From Nocardioides sp. L-11A (lineage in GTDB: Bacteria; Actinomycetota; Actinomycetes; Propionibacteriales; Nocardioidaceae), in NCBI GenBank assembly GCA_029961745.1, contig CP124680.1, positions 4,402,001-4,466,000 of the forward strand: 64,000 nt of DNA, read 5' to 3'. Below are positions 17,323 through 25,054 of the stretch, one piece after another. The translations under genes and the position numbers were made by a program. A model generated the notes under the pieces. It made no database searches, had not been told where the DNA came from, and worked only from the letters and a program-made list of their open reading frames with translations. The number at the start of each line of letters is the position of its first letter. Positions within the stretch are counted from its first letter, which is position 1.

Positions 17323-17985
17323 TCAGCCCTTGCGGGTCACCAACGCAAGACCCAGCCGGCGACCGAGCTCCGCCACGCCGATCCCCCACGTCTCGCGGAC
17401 GACCACCGAGGGACCGCCGACCTCGAAGACCCCGTGGTCGGTGTAGACCCGGCTGACGCAGCCGACGCCGGTCAGCGGGTAGCTGCAGGCCGGGACCAGC
17501 TTGGGCGAGCCGTCCTTGCCGAACAGCGTCATCATCACGAGCACGTCCTTGGCACCGATGGCGAGGTCCATCGCGCCGCCGACGGCCGGAATGGCGTCGG
17601 GCCGGCCGGTGTGCCAGTTGGCGAGGTCGCCGTTGGCGGCGACCTGGTAGGCGCCCAGGACGCAGACGTCGAGGTGACCGCCGCGCATCATGGCGAAGGA
17701 GTCGGCGTGGTGGAAGTACGCCGCCCCGGGCAGCTCGGTGACCGGCACCTTCCCGGCATTGGTGAGGTCCGCGTCGACCGCGTCGCCGTGGGCGGCCGGC
17801 CCCATGCCGAGCATGCCGTTCTCGGTGTGGAGGATGACGCCGAGCTCGGCGGGCAGGTGGTCGGCGATCCTGGTGGGCTGGCCGATGCCGAGGTTGACGA
17901 AGGAGCCCGCGGGGATGTCCCGGGCGATCACCTCGGCGAGCTCGTCCATGGTCAGCGGACCGCGGTCGAGGTTCTCGATGGTCAT
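17323..17985 (-). CDS. pcaJ: 3-oxoadipate CoA-transferase subunit B
   Basis: 220 residues, the usual length of the beta subunit. It transfers CoA from succinyl-CoA to 3-oxoadipate. The catalytic glutamate lies in LHTENGMLGMGP, the signature of the subunit B group. Other family blocks: SFVNLGIGQPTRIADHL, HADSFAMMRGGHLDV, GGAMDLAIGAKDVLVMM. It overlaps pcaI by 4 nt (ATGA). The neighbouring thiolase and the cat genes make the 3-oxoadipate substrate more likely than acetoacetate, which the same family also handles. Confidence 0.9.
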   Translation of the reverse strand: MTIENLDRGPLTMDELAEVIARDIPAGSFVNLGIGQPTRIADHLPAELGVILHTENGMLGMGPAAHGDAVDADLTNAGKVPVTELPGAAYFHHADSFAMMRGGHLDVCVLGAYQVAANGDLANWHTGRPDAIPAVGGAMDLAIGAKDVLVMMTLFGKDGSPKLVPACSYPLTGVGCVSRVYTDHGVFEVGGPSVVVRETWGIGVAELGRRLGLALVTRKG

Positions 17986-18677
17986 CGTGCCCCCTGGACG
18001 GTGTAGTGGCGGGCCTCGACGGCGACCACGCGGTCGACGTAGATGGACGGGGTGACCACGGCCTCGGGGTCGAGCTCCCCCGTCGCCACGACGGAGCCCA
18101 CCTGGGCGATCGTCGTCGTCGCGGCGGCGGCCATGACCGGCCCGAAGTTGCGCGCGGTCTTGCGGTAGACGAGGTTGCCGAGCCGGTCGGCGCGGTGCGC
18201 GGAGATCAGCGCGTAGTCGCCCTTGATCGGGTACTCCAGCAGATGGCTGCGCCCGTCGATCTCGCGCACCTCCTTGCCCTCCGCCAGGGGCGTGCCGACC
18301 GCGGTCGGGCTGTAGAACGCGCCGATCCCGGCGCCGGCGGCGCGCATCCGCTCGGCGAGGTTGCCCTGGGGCACGACCTCGAGCTCGATCCGGCCGGACA
18401 GGTAGAGCCCGTCGAAGACGAACGAGTCGGCCTGCCGCGGGAACGAGCAGACCACCTTGCGCACCCGGCCCGCCTTGAGCAGCGCGGCGAGGCCGACCTC
18501 GCCGTTGCCGGCATTGTTGGACACGATGGTCAGGTCCGTCGCACCCTGGCGGATGAGGGCGTCGATGAGGTCGAAGGGCATGCCGGCGAGGCCGAAGCCG
18601 CCCACCAGGACGGTCGCCCCGTCCTCGATCCCGGCGACCGCCTCGTCGGTGGTCTCGAGCAGCTGTGTGCGCGCCAT
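17982..18677 (-). CDS. pcaI: 3-oxoadipate CoA-transferase subunit A
   Basis: 231 residues. Subunit A signatures: ATVLVGGFGLAGMPFDLIDAL (glycine-rich CoA-binding region), TIVSNNAGNGEVGLAALL, RKVVCSFPRQADS, and GAFYSPTAVGTPLAEGKEVREIDGR. Works as a complex with PcaJ. It begins 1 nt after the pcaF stop codon and runs into pcaJ through an ATGA overlap, so pcaF-I-J are one operon. Confidence 0.9.
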   Translation of the reverse strand: MARTQLLETTDEAVAGIEDGATVLVGGFGLAGMPFDLIDALIRQGATDLTIVSNNAGNGEVGLAALLKAGRVRKVVCSFPRQADSFVFDGLYLSGRIELEVVPQGNLAERMRAAGAGIGAFYSPTAVGTPLAEGKEVREIDGRSHLLEYPIKGDYALISAHRADRLGNLVYRKTARNFGPVMAAAATTTIAQVGSVVATGELDPEAVVTPSIYVDRVVAVEARHYTVQGAR

Positions 18678-18678
18678 C

Positions 18679-19863
18679 TCAGGACGCCTCCTCGTTCTCG
18701 AGGACGAGGGCCAGGCCCTGGCCGACGCCGATGCAGATGCCGGCGACGCCCCAGCGCTGACCGGTCTCCCGCAGCACCTTGGCGAGCGTGCCGACGAGCC
18801 GGCCGCCGGACGCGCCGAGCGGATGGCCGAGGGCGATCGCGCCGCCGCGCCGGTTGACGATCTCGGGGTCGATCGGCCAGGCGTCGACGCAGGCGAGCGA
18901 CTGGACGGCGAAGGCCTCGTTGAGCTCCACGGCGCCGACGTCCGCCCAGGTGATCCCGGCCCGGGCGAGCGCGGCGTTGGCCGCCTCGACCGGCGCGTAC
19001 CCGAACGCCTGCGGCTCCAACGCGTACGCCGCCCGGCCGGCCACCCGCGCCAGCGGGGCCGTCCCGATCCGATCGGCGGCGGCCGCCGAGCCGAGCAGGA
19101 CGGCGGAGGAGCCGTCGCTGAGCGGCGAGGCGTTACCGGCGGTGATCGTGCCGTCCTTGCGGAAGACGGGCTTGAGCGCCGCGAGGGACTCCGGCGTGCT
19201 GCCGGGACGGATGCCCTCGTCCCGGGTCAGCTCGACGCCGGCGACCGGCGCGACGAGGTCGTCGTAGAAGCCGTCCTCCCAGGCCTGGTGGGCGAGCTGG
19301 TGCGAGCGCGCGGCGAAGGCGTCCTGGCGCTCACGGGAGATCGCGAACCGCTCCTGCAGCTGCTCGTTGGCCTCGCCCAGGCTGACGGTCCACTCCTTCG
19401 GCATCGCCGGGTTGACCAGGCGCCAGCCCAGCGCGGTCGAGACCGCGGTGGCGTCGCCGACCGGGAAGGCGCGGTCGGGCTTCGGCAGCACCCACGGCGC
19501 TCGGGTCATCGACTCGACGCCACCGGTGAGCACGATGTCGGCGTCGCCGGTCTCGATCGTGCGCGAGCCGACCATGACCGCGTCCAGGCTCGACCCGCAC
19601 AGCCGGTTGACGGTCGTGGCGGGGACGCCGACCGGCAGCCCGGCGAGCAGTGCCGCCATCCGGCCGACGTTGCGGTTGTCCTCGCCGGCACCGTTGGCGT
19701 TGCCCCAGACGACGTCGCCGATGCCGGCCGGGTCCAGACCCGGCACCCGCGCCAGGACCGCGACCACCGCGGCGGCAGCGAGGTCGTCGGTGCGGACGCC
19801 GGCCAGGGCGCCGTTGAACCGGCCGAAGGGGGTACGGACCGCTGCGTACACGTAGGAGCTCAC
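18679..19863 (-). CDS. pcaF: 3-oxoadipyl-CoA thiolase
   Basis: 394 residues. Cleaves 3-oxoadipyl-CoA with CoA to succinyl-CoA and acetyl-CoA. Catalytic cysteines are in NRLCGSSLDAV and GICIGVGQGLALVLE; the active-site histidine is in IALGHPLGASGGR; NEAFAVQSLACVD is the second thiolase motif. The GTG at 19863 is preceded at 7 nt by TAGCGT (minus strand), indicating a leaderless start. First gene of pcaFIJ and divergent from a LysR regulator. Confidence 0.92.
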   Translation of the reverse strand: MSSYVYAAVRTPFGRFNGALAGVRTDDLAAAAVVAVLARVPGLDPAGIGDVVWGNANGAGEDNRNVGRMAALLAGLPVGVPATTVNRLCGSSLDAVMVGSRTIETGDADIVLTGGVESMTRAPWVLPKPDRAFPVGDATAVSTALGWRLVNPAMPKEWTVSLGEANEQLQERFAISRERQDAFAARSHQLAHQAWEDGFYDDLVAPVAGVELTRDEGIRPGSTPESLAALKPVFRKDGTITAGNASPLSDGSSAVLLGSAAAADRIGTAPLARVAGRAAYALEPQAFGYAPVEAANAALARAGITWADVGAVELNEAFAVQSLACVDAWPIDPEIVNRRGGAIALGHPLGASGGRLVGTLAKVLRETGQRWGVAGICIGVGQGLALVLENEEAS

Positions 19864-19870
19864 GGCTCCG

Positions 19871-19876
19871 ACGCTA
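19871..19876 (-). promoter_or_regulatory. -10 box of a leaderless promoter (pcaF)
   Basis: TAGCGT on the minus strand ends 7 nt before the GTG of pcaF and lies just beyond the LysR-type operator at 19889-19910. Confidence 0.5.
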
Positions 19877-19888
19877 GGTCGCCTAGTT

Positions 19889-19910
19889 GATATTGTGAAG
19901 GATCAATATC
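19889..19910. promoter_or_regulatory. LysR-type operator between pcaF and its regulator
   Basis: GATATTG-N8-CAATATC is a perfect 7-bp inverted repeat in the 72-bp divergent gap. It has the T-N11-A-like symmetry of LysR boxes and is placed just upstream of the pcaF -10 box. The right arm reads AGGATCAATA, also found in the probable CatR site at 21713-21721. Confidence 0.7.
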
Positions 19911-19935
19911 CGACTCATTTGAGAAGAATCCAGAT

Positions 19936-20826
19936 ATGGATCTGCTGCGCCATCTCCACTACTTCGTGACCGTCGCCGAGGAGCGCCACTTCGGCCGAGC
20001 GGCCGCGCGGCTGCACATGGCCCAGCCCCCGCTCTCGCAGCAGATCCGCCGGCTCGAGGCCGAGCTCGGCGTCACGCTCTTCGAGCGGACCACCCGGCGG
20101 GTCGACCTCACCGCGGCCGGCACCGCGTACTTGGCCAGGGCGCGAGCGATCCTCGCCGAGGTCGACGGTGCCGCCGAGGAGGCGCGGCGGGTCGCCGCCG
20201 GCGTGGTCGGCCGGATCGCGATCGGGTGCGTCGGCTCGGCCACCTACAGCCTGCTGCCGGACCTCTCCCGGCGCCTGGCCGAGGAGCTGCCGGGCGTGGA
20301 CTTCGCGTTCCACGGCGAGATGCTCGTGGCCGAGCAGGTGGAGGCACTGCGCGAGGGACGGATCGACCTCGCACTGCTGCGACCGCCGGTCGGCGACGGC
20401 TCCCTGACGGTGACCCCCCTGCGCGAGGAGAGACTCGTCGTCGCCGTACCGCTGCGGCACCGGCTGGCCACCCGGCGCTGGCTACGGGTCGGCGATCTCG
20501 CCGGGTCCGACCTGATCGTGCACTCGGCGGGCCGCCGCTCCGCGATGTACGACGTCGTCCGCGCACTCTTCGCCGAGGCGGGCCTGGCGCCGCACATCCG
20601 CCACGAGGTGGGCGAGACCTCCACCCTCGTGACCCTGGTGTCCGGCGGCCTGGGCGTGGCCATCGTGCCCGAGCCGGTTCGGGCGCTCGCCCTCAGCGGC
20701 GTCGTCTTCGTGCCACTCGCCCGGCCCGCGCCGTCCGTCGAGCTGGCCGTGGCCCACCGCACCGACCGGACCGAGGCCCACCTGCTGCGCACGCTCGGCG
20801 TCCTGCGCGCGCTGATCAGCGGGTAG
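19936..20826 (+). CDS. LysR family regulator of pcaFIJ (probable)
   Basis: 296 residues. N-terminal winged helix-turn-helix (DLLRHLHYFVTVAEERHFGRAAARLHMAQPPLSQQIRRLE), then a type 2 periplasmic-binding fold effector domain (GRIAIGCVGSATYSLLPDLSRRL). Divergent from pcaF with a clear operator between, so it probably activates pcaFIJ in response to a pathway intermediate such as 3-oxoadipate or muconate. It resembles the second LysR protein of this cluster, suggesting duplication. Its last 11 nt overlap the convergent marR gene. Confidence 0.88.
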   Translation: MDLLRHLHYFVTVAEERHFGRAAARLHMAQPPLSQQIRRLEAELGVTLFERTTRRVDLTAAGTAYLARARAILAEVDGAAEEARRVAAGVVGRIAIGCVGSATYSLLPDLSRRLAEELPGVDFAFHGEMLVAEQVEALREGRIDLALLRPPVGDGSLTVTPLREERLVVAVPLRHRLATRRWLRVGDLAGSDLIVHSAGRRSAMYDVVRALFAEAGLAPHIRHEVGETSTLVTLVSGGLGVAIVPEPVRALALSGVVFVPLARPAPSVELAVAHRTDRTEAHLLRTLGVLRALISG

Positions 20827-21271
20827 CCGCGATCACCTCGGTGAGCCGGCGGTGCAGCTCGAGCAGCTCCTCGATCGGCATCCCGAGCCGCTCGACGATC
20901 GCCGGCGGGATCGCCTCAGCGTCGACGCGCAGCGCCCGGCCCTTCTCGGTCAGCACGACCGCCAGCGCCCGCTCGTCGCGCGGGTCGCGCTCGCGGCGCA
21001 GGTAGCCGGCCGCCTCCAGCCGTTTCAGCAGCGGCGAGAGGGTGCCGGGATCGAGCTCGAGCAGCCGCGACAGCTCGGAGACACGCAGCGGTTCGTCCTC
21101 CCACAGCGCCAGCATCACGAGGTACTGCGGGTGGGTCAGGCCCAGCGGCTCCAGCAGTGGCCGGTAGAGCGCGATCACGCTGCGCGAGGCGATCGCCAGC
21201 GCGAAGCAGACCTGCTGGTCGAGCGCCAGCGGATTCTCCAGCTGCGGACGGGAATCAGAGGCGGGCGGCAT
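20816..21271 (-). CDS. MarR family regulator
   Basis: 151 residues. LDQQVCFALAIASRSVIALYRPLLEPLGLTHPQYLVMLALW resembles the OhrR-type subgroup, including a cysteine near residue 22 placed like the redox-sensing Cys of OhrR. Wing region: LKRLEAAGYLRRERDPRDERAL. The ATG at 21271 is preceded at 6 nt by TACGCT (minus strand), a leaderless arrangement, and two palindromes overlap this promoter. It probably represses itself and the divergent membrane-protein gene. Peroxide or other redox sensing is possible but not shown. Confidence 0.85.
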   Translation of the reverse strand: MPPASDSRPQLENPLALDQQVCFALAIASRSVIALYRPLLEPLGLTHPQYLVMLALWEDEPLRVSELSRLLELDPGTLSPLLKRLEAAGYLRRERDPRDERALAVVLTEKGRALRVDAEAIPPAIVERLGMPIEELLELHRRLTEVIAATR

Positions 21272-21272
21272 G

Positions 21273-21304
21273 TTGTTAGCGTAACAATAATTTGTGTACA
21301 AATT
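21273..21304. promoter_or_regulatory. Two operator palindromes for the MarR regulator
   Basis: TTGTTA-GCG-TAACAA (21273-21287) and AATTTGT-GT-ACAAATT (21289-21304) are perfect, adjacent palindromes covering the -10 region of marR and the upstream part of the divergent gene. This AT-rich block contrasts with its GC-rich surroundings. Confidence 0.7.
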
Positions 21305-21338
21305 GTTGCTACGCCAACCAACCGCCAGGAGACCCGTC

Positions 21339-21689
21339 ATGACCCACACCGATGTCCGCGCCGCCCCTCGTCGCCGCAAGCACCTGATGGATCCGGCGCA
21401 CCCGGTCCGCCCCGTCAACGACCGTGCGCTGAGCGACGTGCAGCGCTGGGTGATGTCGACGCTCGCCGTGTTCACCATCGCGCATCTCGCCGCCGGACTG
21501 GTCGTCGCGGCCCTGGAGGTGCCGGACACCGCGGCGACCGCGCAGGTCGGGCTGAACGTCATCGCCGGGGCCTTCGGCGTCCTGGCGGTGGCGGCCGGAC
21601 TGGCCATCCACCGCCGCCCGCCCCTCAGCCCGTGGCTGCTGCTCGGGCTGCTGCCGACGGCCGTCGGACTCTGGCTGACCCTGGCCTGA
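21339..21689 (+). CDS. Small three-helix membrane protein
   Basis: 116 residues. The start ATG at 21339 follows AGGAG at a suitable distance; an upstream in-frame ATG would overlap the operator. Three hydrophobic segments: VMSTLAVFTIAHLAAGLVVAAL, VGLNVIAGAFGVLAVAAGLAI and PWLLLGLLPTAVGLWLTL. No family recognised. Divergent from marR, it is the likely target of that regulator and may respond to the same ligand. Confidence 0.7.
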   Translation: MTHTDVRAAPRRRKHLMDPAHPVRPVNDRALSDVQRWVMSTLAVFTIAHLAAGLVVAALEVPDTAATAQVGLNVIAGAFGVLAVAAGLAIHRRPPLSPWLLLGLLPTAVGLWLTLA

Positions 21690-21712
21690 GGGGTCGCGCG
21701 GGAACCTCGGCA

Positions 21713-21733
21713 GGATCAATAATCGGGAGTTAT
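21713..21733. promoter_or_regulatory. Probable CatR-type operator
   Basis: ATAA-N7-TTAT (21719-21733) lies about 120 nt upstream of the LysR gene and overlaps AGGATCAATA, which is also present at the pcaF operator. Likely binding site controlling the catR-catBAC-pcaD unit; promoter position not determined. Confidence 0.5.
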
Positions 21734-21852
21734 GAATGGCGCAACTATTCGTCTTTGTGTAACTCAATCCCTTCGATCTAGCGTGACGACGAACCGTGAC
21801 GGCGAACACACGCCGGCCACAGACCCCGATCGCGCCGGACGGAGGTGACCCG

Positions 21853-22776
21853 ATGGATCTCAAGCAGCTGCGCTACTTCGACGCGGTGGCCGAGACCTGC
21901 CACTTCGGCCAGGCAGCCGAGCGCCTCCACCTGGCCCAGCCGGCCCTCTCCCAGGCGGTGCGCCGCCTCGAGGCCGAGCTCGGCGTCCTGCTGCTCGCCC
22001 GGACCACCCGTCAGGTCGCGCTGACGCCGGCCGGCGCCTTCTTCCACCGCGAGGTGCGTCGGATCCTGGGCGACCTCGACGCCTGCGTGGTCGGCACCCG
22101 CAGCATCGCCGACGGCAGCCGGGGCCTGCTCCGGGTGGGCTTCACCGGGACCAGCGCATTCACCCAGCTGGCCCGGCTCTCCCGGATGATCCGCACGGCG
22201 CTGCCGGAAGTGGCGCTGGAGGTCCAGGCCGACCTGCTCACCCCCGGCCAGGTGGAGCGCCTGCTCGACGGCCGGCTCGACCTGGGGGTGCTCCGCGGCC
22301 CGGTCGCCGAGCCCGGCATCGAGACCCGCAGCCTGCTCCAGGAGCCGCTCGTGCTCGCGCTGCCCGCCGACCACCGGCTCGTCCCCGAGCCCGCCCTCGA
22401 CGTCGTCGACGTCTCCGCCGACGAGTTCGTCGCCTACGCCGACTCCCGCTCCGCGGTCAACGAGGCGATGGTGTCCAGCTGTCTGCGGGCGGGCTTCTCC
22501 CCCAACATCACCCACCGCGCACCGGGCACCGCCGCGCTGCTCGCACTCGTCGCCGCCCACCTCGGCGTCGCCCTCGTGCCCGAGTCGGTGCGCAGCATGC
22601 AGCTCAGGGGCGTGGTGTTCCGCGACGTCGCCGACCCCACGACCATCGACCTCTCCCTGGCCTGGCGCGCCGACGAGCCGTCGGCCCTGGTGACCGGCGC
22701 GCTCGACGTCCTCGATCGCCACGGCTTCTTCGCCGCCGGCACACCGGCCCTCCCCACGACGAGCACCCCGAGCTGA
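21853..22776 (+). CDS. catR: LysR family regulator of the catechol operon (CatR-like)
   Basis: 307 residues, starting at the ATG 7 nt after GGAGG (21841-21845). DNA-binding domain MDLKQLRYFDAVAETCHFGQAAERLHLAQPALSQAVRRLE; effector domain GLLRVGFTGTSAFTQLARLSRM. The catB start codon is 6 nt after its stop, so regulator and enzymes share a transcript. In most bacteria catR/catM is divergent from catB; co-direction means the regulator is also induced. The muconate effector is inferred from the neighbours. Confidence 0.85.
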   Translation: MDLKQLRYFDAVAETCHFGQAAERLHLAQPALSQAVRRLEAELGVLLLARTTRQVALTPAGAFFHREVRRILGDLDACVVGTRSIADGSRGLLRVGFTGTSAFTQLARLSRMIRTALPEVALEVQADLLTPGQVERLLDGRLDLGVLRGPVAEPGIETRSLLQEPLVLALPADHRLVPEPALDVVDVSADEFVAYADSRSAVNEAMVSSCLRAGFSPNITHRAPGTAALLALVAAHLGVALVPESVRSMQLRGVVFRDVADPTTIDLSLAWRADEPSALVTGALDVLDRHGFFAAGTPALPTTSTPS

Positions 22777-22782
22777 GGACGC

Positions 22783-23886
22783 ATGAAGATCACCGCCGTC
22801 GAGGCGATCCCGTTCCGGATCCCGTACGTCAAGCCGCTGAGGTTCGCCAGCGGCGAGGTGCACGTCGCCGACCACGTGCTGGTCCGCGTGCACACCGACG
22901 ACGGCGTGGTCGGGATCGCCGAGGCGCCGCCGCGGCCGTTCACCTACGGCGAGACCCAGCGCGGGATCATCGCGGTGATCGAGACCATCTTCGCCCCTCA
23001 GGTCGTCGGCCTCGCGCTCACCGACCGCGAGCGGATGGCCGCCCTGTTGGGGCGCACGGTCGGCAATCCGACCGCCAAGGCCGCCATCGACATGGCGGTG
23101 TGGGATGCCCTCGGCCACACCCTCGGCCTGCCGGTCTCGGAGCTGCTCGGCGGCTACACCGACCGGATGCGGGTCTCGCACATGCTCGGCTTCGACCAGC
23201 CGGCCGCCATGGTCGCCGAGGCCGAGCGGATGCGCGACGTGCACGGGATCACCACCTTCAAGGTGAAGGTCGGCCGGCGCCCGGCGTCCCTCGACGTCGA
23301 CGTCGTCCGGGCGCTGCGCGCGGGCCTGGGCCCCGACGTCGTCCTGTACGTCGACGGGAACCGCGGCTGGACGGCATCGGAGTCGGCGCGGGCGATGCGG
23401 CAGATGGCCGACCTCGACCTGGCCTTCGCCGAGGAGCTCAGCCCCGCCGACGACGTCCTCGGCCGCCGCTGGCTGGTGTCCCAGCTCGATGTCCCCTTCA
23501 TCGCCGACGAGTCGGCCACGACGCCCGCCGAGGTGACCCGCGAGGTGCTCGGCGGCTCGGCGACCGCGCTCTCCATCAAGACCGCGCGCACCGGCTTCAC
23601 CGGCTCCCAGCGGGTGCTCCATCTCGCCGAGGGCCTCGGGCTGGAGGTGGTGATGGGCAACCAGATCGACGGCCAGCTCGGCTCGATCTGCACCGTCGCC
23701 TTCGGCGCCGCCCACCAGCGCAGCAGCCTGCACGCCGGCGAGCTGTCGAACTTCCTCGACATGAGTGACGACCTGCTCACCGAGCCGCTCCGCATCGAGA
23801 ACGGCGAGCTCACCCTCCGCCCCGGCGCCGGTCTCGGCGTCGCCATCGACGACGACAAGCTTCGCCGCTACCGCACCGACAGCTGA
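22783..23886 (+). CDS. catB: Muconate cycloisomerase
   Basis: 367 residues, enolase superfamily. Converts cis,cis-muconate to muconolactone. Conserved residues: the K-x-K pair at 160/162 (FKVKVG) with K162 the expected base, metal ligands D191 (VDGNRG), E217 or E218 (AEELS) and D242 (IADES), and K266 in SIKTARTG. The substrate-lid N-terminus (KPLRFASGEVHVADHVLVRV) fits the muconate-lactonising group. Second step of the catechol ortho pathway, directly followed by catA. Confidence 0.92.
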   Translation: MKITAVEAIPFRIPYVKPLRFASGEVHVADHVLVRVHTDDGVVGIAEAPPRPFTYGETQRGIIAVIETIFAPQVVGLALTDRERMAALLGRTVGNPTAKAAIDMAVWDALGHTLGLPVSELLGGYTDRMRVSHMLGFDQPAAMVAEAERMRDVHGITTFKVKVGRRPASLDVDVVRALRAGLGPDVVLYVDGNRGWTASESARAMRQMADLDLAFAEELSPADDVLGRRWLVSQLDVPFIADESATTPAEVTREVLGGSATALSIKTARTGFTGSQRVLHLAEGLGLEVVMGNQIDGQLGSICTVAFGAAHQRSSLHAGELSNFLDMSDDLLTEPLRIENGELTLRPGAGLGVAIDDDKLRRYRTDS

Positions 23887-23927
23887 CCCAGTCGCACCGC
23901 ATCAACCCAACCCGAGAGGACACCGCC

Positions 23928-24779
23928 ATGACCACCGAGGTCGCCACCGCCGCCGCGTCCGGCGCCAGCGCCACCGAGCGCTTCCACTCCGACAAGTCGC
24001 CCTACGCCGCGGTCAAGGACACGCCGCCCGAGCGGGTCGACCGGCTGGCCCGGCGCGTGCTCGACGCCGTCTACCAGACGGTCCGCGACGAGAAGGTCAC
24101 CTACGACGAGTTCAACGCGCTCAAGGCGTGGATGATCGGCGTCGGCGAGGACGGCGAGTGGCCGCTCTTCCTCGACGTGTGGCTCGAGCACGTCGTCGAG
24201 GACGTCAACACCGCCCACCGCGAGGGCAACAAGGGCTCCATCGAGGGCCCGTACTACGTTCCCGGCGCCCCGGAGCAGGGCGCGACGGGCACCATCGGGA
24301 TGCGCGAGGGCGAGGCCGGCACGCCGCTGGTGTGGACGGGCACGGTCACCTCGACCGACGGCACACCGCTCGACGGCGCGCTCGTCGAGCTGTGGCACGC
24401 CGACAGCGACGGCTTCTACTCGCAGTTCGCCCCTGGCATCCCGGAGTGGAACCTGCGCGGCAACTTCCGGGTCGGTGCCGACGGCGCCTTCGAGATCCAC
24501 ACGATCCAGCCCGCGCCGTACCAGATCCCGACCGACGGGTCCTGCGGCAAGCTGATCGCCGCCGCCGGCTGGCACGCCTGGCGTCCGGCACACCTGCACG
24601 TCAAGGTCTCCGCGCCCGGCCACGAGCTGCTCACCGCGCAGCTCTACTTCCCCGGCGACGAGCACAACGACGACGACATCGCCTCGGCGGTGAAGCCCGA
24701 GCTGATGCTCGCACCGCAGGCCCAGGCCGACGGATCGGCGACCGTCGACTACGGCTTCGTGCTGGACCCGGTTCGCTGA
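23928..24779 (+). CDS. catA: Catechol 1,2-dioxygenase
   Basis: 283 residues. Intradiol dioxygenase that opens catechol to cis,cis-muconate with non-haem Fe(III). All four iron ligands are visible: Y164 (DGFYSQF), Y198 (APYQIP), H222 and H224 (PAHLHVKV). The N-terminal helical dimerisation domain (about 25-100) is present. GAGAGGA precedes the ATG. First enzymatic step of the pathway though second enzyme gene of the operon. Its stop overlaps the catC start (TGATG). Confidence 0.95.
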   Translation: MTTEVATAAASGASATERFHSDKSPYAAVKDTPPERVDRLARRVLDAVYQTVRDEKVTYDEFNALKAWMIGVGEDGEWPLFLDVWLEHVVEDVNTAHREGNKGSIEGPYYVPGAPEQGATGTIGMREGEAGTPLVWTGTVTSTDGTPLDGALVELWHADSDGFYSQFAPGIPEWNLRGNFRVGADGAFEIHTIQPAPYQIPTDGSCGKLIAAAGWHAWRPAHLHVKVSAPGHELLTAQLYFPGDEHNDDDIASAVKPELMLAPQAQADGSATVDYGFVLDPVR

Positions 24780-25054
24780 TGCTCTTCTGTGTCCGGATGG
24801 ACGTCGCGATCCCGCGCGACCTCGACCCCGCCGAGCGGGACGACGTGGTTGCGCGGGAGCGCGCGTACTCCCAGGAGCTGCAGCGCAACGGTGAGTGGGC
24901 GCACCTGTGGCGCATCGTCGGGCAGTACTCCAACATCAGCATCTTCGACGTGGAGTCGAACGCCCGGCTGCACGAGATCCTGTCGGGACTGCCGCTGTTC
25001 CCCTACATGCGGATCGAGGTCACCGCGTTGACCGCGCATCCGTCGGCGATCTGA
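24779..25054 (+). CDS. catC: Muconolactone delta-isomerase
   Basis: 91 residues, the normal size of this small ferredoxin-like enzyme. It converts muconolactone to 3-oxoadipate enol-lactone. Typical sequence: MLFCVRMDVAIPRDL, RERAYSQELQRNGEWAHLWRIVGQYSNISIFDV, LPLFPYMRIEVTALTAHPS. It overlaps catA by one base and pcaD by one base (both TGATG), so the three are translationally coupled. Confidence 0.95.
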   Translation: MLFCVRMDVAIPRDLDPAERDDVVARERAYSQELQRNGEWAHLWRIVGQYSNISIFDVESNARLHEILSGLPLFPYMRIEVTALTAHPSAI

